Source: Pseudomonadota bacterium
GTDB lineage: Bacteria > Pseudomonadota > Alphaproteobacteria > Rhizobiales > Rhizobiaceae
DNA: 26,300 bases
Reading direction: 5' to 3'
NCBI GenBank assembly: GCA_023399465.1
Contig: JAEWPB010000026.1
Coordinates: forward strand, 1-26,300
Both the position numbers and the translations under genes were made by a program. The notes beneath the pieces are model-generated. The model saw only the letters and a program-made list of their open reading frames with translations, ran no database searches and was not told where the DNA came from. Below, one piece after another: positions 24,128 to 26,300 of the stretch (positions are counted from its first letter, which is position 1; every line of letters starts with the position of its first letter).

Positions 24128-25069
24128 ATGGATATCTATCTCTATAACGGTGAAATCAGCAGGCAGCACGACCTAGATTTCATCAACATGATACACGAAG
24201 GCAAAGAATCTGACAGTTGTATGGTGATACTGGTAACGCGCGGCGGAGACCCAGATGCCGCATATAAGATGGCCAGATATCTGCAATACCGATACGAAAG
24301 CTACTCGGTTTTGGTCTCCGGATTGTGCAAGAGTGCAGGAACTCTTTTCGCCATAGGCGCCAAGGAAGTCGTATTCGCACCTTACGGCGAACTCGGTCCT
24401 TTAGATATCCAACTGACCAAGACGGACCAATTAGCTGGAATGGAGTCGGGTCTAAATATTAGTGAAGCGTTCGCTGCACTGGAGACAAGGGCGCGCGAAA
24501 CCTTCATCAGGACGACCCTGGAGATCATTGCATCCAGTGGCGGGGTAGTTTCCTTTCAAACGGCATCACACGCGGCCACCGAAGTTGTTGGAGCGATGTA
24601 TGGTCCGGTGTTTGCCCGAGTAGATCCAGAAGAAGTCGGATCGCGAGCTCGAGCAATGAGAATCGGAGAAGACTACGGGAACCGCCTGAATTTGAAATGG
24701 GACAATATGAAACCTGGAGCTCTGGATCTTCTCTCGCAGACCTATTCCAGTCACGCGTTTGTTATCGATTCGTTAGAAGCAGAATTGCTATTCCAACGCG
24801 TTCGCATGGCAACTGATGATGAAATGGCGCTCGTTCTTGACCTTGGCACAACCGCTCGCCACCCCGCCAGGGGTTTGACACTTAAAAAACTTGCGACTAT
24901 TGGGACCACAACAAACGAAGGTGAAGCTCATGACGAAGCAACAGAAACAGACGTCAATCGACAAAAGAACGGAGCCATCCTCGATGGAATCGATCTTGAA
25001 AGCGCAATCGAAGCTGAACGTGCTGCGTCCGGCAGAGGCAAAACTGCGCACCGAGCGAGATCTGCGTAG
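24128..25069 (+). CDS. ClpP-fold serine protease, SDH (serine dehydrogenase proteinase) family
   Basis: The 313-residue protein has a ClpP/crotonase-fold core: MDIYLYNGEISRQHDLDFIN, VILVTRGGDPDAAYKMARYL (oxyanion region, 33-52), VLVSGLCKSAGTLFAIGAKEVV with probable nucleophile S69, and GELGPLDIQL (88-96). This order matches the SDH_sah/SppA-like proteases; a downstream helical region fits the family. Substrates are unknown, and members often occur singly in accessory DNA. The start at 24128 has GGAGG at about six bases and begins at the first conserved strand; an open frame reaches 24017 without homology. The tail after about residue 265 is low-complexity and polar, and overlaps a second reading frame with its own ribosome-binding site. 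Confidence 0.82.
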   Translation: MDIYLYNGEISRQHDLDFINMIHEGKESDSCMVILVTRGGDPDAAYKMARYLQYRYESYSVLVSGLCKSAGTLFAIGAKEVVFAPYGELGPLDIQLTKTDQLAGMESGLNISEAFAALETRARETFIRTTLEIIASSGGVVSFQTASHAATEVVGAMYGPVFARVDPEEVGSRARAMRIGEDYGNRLNLKWDNMKPGALDLLSQTYSSHAFVIDSLEAELLFQRVRMATDDEMALVLDLGTTARHPARGLTLKKLATIGTTTNEGEAHDEATETDVNRQKNGAILDGIDLESAIEAERAASGRGKTAHRARSA

Positions 25070-25115
25070 TGAACACGACAAACGCGCAGCATACTTCCAA
25101 GGTTGCCCTGCGTAG
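24930..25115 (+). CDS. small overlapping ORF at the end of the protease gene
   Basis: A 61-codon frame begins with MTKQQKQTSIDKR and ends RAAYFQGCPA. It overlaps the last 140 bases of the protease gene in another frame. AAGG eight bases before its ATG and a terminator 27 bases after its stop fit a real second cistron. The product is short, highly charged and helical (LRPAEAKLRTERDLRSEHDKR), with no recognised family. Either it is a small partner protein, or the protease tail is an artefact of an older shorter gene. Codon evidence is not decisive by eye. Confidence 0.5.
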   Translation: MTKQQKQTSIDKRTEPSSMESILKAQSKLNVLRPAEAKLRTERDLRSEHDKRAAYFQGCPA

Positions 25116-25142
25116 AAGAATTTGATGTTCGCATCGTCAATT

Positions 25143-25172
25143 AAAAGCCCCGTCCAATACGGGGCTTTTTTC
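25143..25172 (+). terminator. intrinsic terminator behind the protease/small-ORF unit
   Basis: AAAAGCCCCG (25143-25152), a seven-base loop and CGGGGCTTTT (25160-25169), extended by further T residues, form a textbook rho-independent terminator. The A-tract on the 5' side makes it able to act on both strands. Confidence 0.92.
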
Positions 25173-25193
25173 TATTCGTTAGCCACACCATTT

Positions 25194-25211
25194 AATTAGC
25201 ATTAGCTAATT
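25194..25211. promoter_or_regulatory. palindrome upstream of the toxin-antitoxin operon (candidate operator)
   Basis: AATTAGC (25194-25200), four bases (ATTA), GCTAATT (25205-25211), with a nested perfect ten-base palindrome at 25201-25210. It lies about 125 bases before the antitoxin start in an AT-rich region. Toxin-antitoxin operons usually bind their own promoters, so autoregulation is a reasonable guess; VbhA-type antitoxins are not established DNA-binding proteins, so the binder may be another protein. Confidence 0.45.
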
Positions 25212-25336
25212 CTTCAATTGCTCCTACATGTTGCATTTAGGCCCCATCAGCCTCGCACAATTATGAGCGCGTTAGAAACATTATTGCCATGAATCGCGTT
25301 TATGTTTTTATGGGGTATTAATGAAAGGATTCCGGT

Positions 25337-25543
25337 ATGAATGAACCACTAAAAGCTCTGATCGAGGCTGCCCGTAAAGCCCCTCAGTCGAAGAGCGATC
25401 TCGAGGTTCAGCGTCGCAGCTTTGCCTACGGCAACACCCATTTCGAAAACAAGATGATAACTCGCGAGATGGTGAATCGGATCGCCGACGAAATGCCATT
25501 TTCTGGCGACCTAAAAAACGGAGCAAATCGTATCAATGAGTGA
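25337..25543 (+). CDS. VbhA-type antitoxin of a Fic toxin
   Basis: The 68-residue protein is a small helical antitoxin of the VbhA type, which binds a class I Fic protein and blocks its ATP site through an inhibitory helix with the motif (S/T)xxxE(G/N). Here the matching segment is YGNTHFENKMITREMV: the glutamate and following asparagine are present, but the position four before the glutamate is Asn rather than Ser/Thr, with Thr next to it. AAAGGA precedes the ATG. The 3' end overlaps the toxin start by eight bases (ATGAGTGA), which couples translation and is the usual order for this module. Identification rests on the motif, size and the adjacent Fic gene. Confidence 0.85.
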   Translation: MNEPLKALIEAARKAPQSKSDLEVQRRSFAYGNTHFENKMITREMVNRIADEMPFSGDLKNGANRINE

Positions 25544-26207
25544 GGAGGAACGTCGCCGCCACAGCGTGGCGAGTGAAGCTTACTTGATCAAAGACGATCA
25601 GCTCCGCGCAGAAGCAGAAGCCAGAAATGGCCTTGTTCAGTTCGATCGCGCGTGCAGCATGATCCTGGACGCCATCGATAAAGGTCAAGACTGGAAGCTT
25701 CGCACTTCCACCATCTTGACACTTCATCGCGCCGCCCTTGATGGCATCAGCAGTTACGCGGGCAACTTTCGTCCAGCAGCCGTCGAGATTTCTGGCAGCG
25801 AGCATAGACCGGTAGACGCACACTTGGTTCCAGAGCTGATTGAAGAGCTTTGCGACTATGTAAATGCGAATTGGAGCGACAAACCGGCCGTGCATTTGGC
25901 GTCATACATTATGTGGCGCCTCAACTGGATTCATCCGTTCAGCGATGGCAACGGCCGGACGTCTCGTATGGTGTCATATCTAGTGCTTTCGGTTAAGATA
26001 GGCATGCTCTTGCCAGGACAGGACACAATTCCTGATCAGATCGTTGACAATCGACAGCCATATTTCGATGCACTTGAGGCTGCGGATCAAGCTGCGTCGG
26101 AAGGTGTACTTGATCTCAGCAAAATGGAAGAGCTGATCGAGAGCATGCTCGCGAAGCAACTTATGGGCGTGATGAAATCCGCAACGGGTAAACAGTTTAC
26201 ATCTTAA
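25536..26207 (+). CDS. Fic family toxin (AMP-transferase)
   Basis: The 223-residue protein carries the full Fic active-site motif HPFSDGNGRTSR (133-144) with catalytic H133, the upstream flap region (YAGNFRPAAVEISGSEHRPVDAHLVPELIEEL, about 74-104) and the helical Fic fold around it. Fic proteins transfer AMP from ATP to a hydroxyl on target proteins; VbhT/FicT-type toxins modify DNA gyrase and topoisomerase IV and stop growth. The N-terminus lacks an internal inhibitory motif, so it belongs to class I, controlled by the separate antitoxin encoded just upstream with an eight-base overlap. No relaxase or BID secretion domain is present, so it is not an effector-type VbhT. It probably acts as a stabilisation or phage-response module of the island. 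Confidence 0.93.
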   Translation: MSEEERRRHSVASEAYLIKDDQLRAEAEARNGLVQFDRACSMILDAIDKGQDWKLRTSTILTLHRAALDGISSYAGNFRPAAVEISGSEHRPVDAHLVPELIEELCDYVNANWSDKPAVHLASYIMWRLNWIHPFSDGNGRTSRMVSYLVLSVKIGMLLPGQDTIPDQIVDNRQPYFDALEAADQAASEGVLDLSKMEELIESMLAKQLMGVMKSATGKQFTS

Positions 26208-26300
26208 GAGAGGCCACGGCGACACCGAATGGAACCCCGAAGCGGCATGCTCGCCCTCCCCCACGTCCGCAGCGTCAGCCTGTTCCTCGCCCATCAAGCC

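Noticed and set aside
26208..26300. Open minus-strand frame entering from the right edge
   Set aside because: It runs through the Fic gene in antisense and shows no recognisable C-terminus. The GC-rich tail may hold the end of another gene, but the window is too short to tell.
1..26300. CRISPR array or rRNA genes
   Set aside because: No regularly spaced direct repeats and no rRNA-like conserved segments were seen on either strand.

Overview
The window is a chromosomal segment from an alphaproteobacterium of the order Hyphomicrobiales, most likely Rhizobiaceae (Rhizobium, Agrobacterium, Ensifer or Shinella type). The evidence is high-GC coding sequence, a PodJ-like C-terminus, the DUF952-pyrD pair, a DUF6460 protein, CtrA-type boxes (TTAA-N7-TTAAC) in front of a chemotaxis receptor, and a perfect FNR/FixK box in front of a universal stress gene. 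No species can be named from sequence reading alone.

Positions 1-4,040: the 3' end of a PodJ-like polarity gene (Sel1 repeats plus peptidoglycan-binding domain), a TSUP transporter translationally coupled to a TIGR02186 membrane protein, a DHFR/RibD-fold reductase, and a universal stress protein whose probable promoter carries an FNR/FixK site overlapping the preceding stop codon. Positions 4,059-7,352 (minus): PdeM phosphoesterase and its ligase-associated Lhr-type helicase, a DNA-repair pair. Positions 7,470-8,483: a two-domain cell-wall hydrolase without a signal peptide. Positions 8,579-11,149 (minus): two tandem YitT paralogues and a TPR-methyltransferase. Positions 11,295-13,486: DUF6460 membrane protein, probable Tat-exported CAP lipoprotein and MATE exporter. 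Positions 13,462-14,894 (minus): DUF952-pyrD operon, converging on the MATE gene.

Positions 15,026-20,458: an exported coiled-coil protein preceded by a terminator-like leader, a NarL/FixJ response regulator, an S24 (LexA/CI-like) repressor, a TerB-like protein, a periplasmic solute-binding protein, and a divergently transcribed processive GT2 glycosyltransferase. Positions 20,505-22,738: a methyl-accepting chemotaxis protein with two CtrA boxes in its long upstream region and a strong terminator behind it.

From about 22,740 the DNA becomes accessory: base composition turns visibly AT-richer. An isolated sulfotransferase gene is followed by a 47-base 3' fragment of a tRNA-Gly(CCC) gene (23,829-23,875, minus strand), which I read as the att scar of an integrative element extending to the right. 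Beyond it lie an SDH-type ClpP-fold serine protease with an overlapping 61-codon ORF, a terminator, and a VbhA/Fic toxin-antitoxin operon with a palindromic operator candidate. No integrase and no intact tRNA are in the window; the last 90 bases are GC-rich again but hold no gene I can name.

The most notable items are the tRNA-fragment island boundary and its small cargo, the paired CtrA boxes, the FNR box, the attenuator-like leader at 14,960, and the palindrome array upstream of the second yitT gene.
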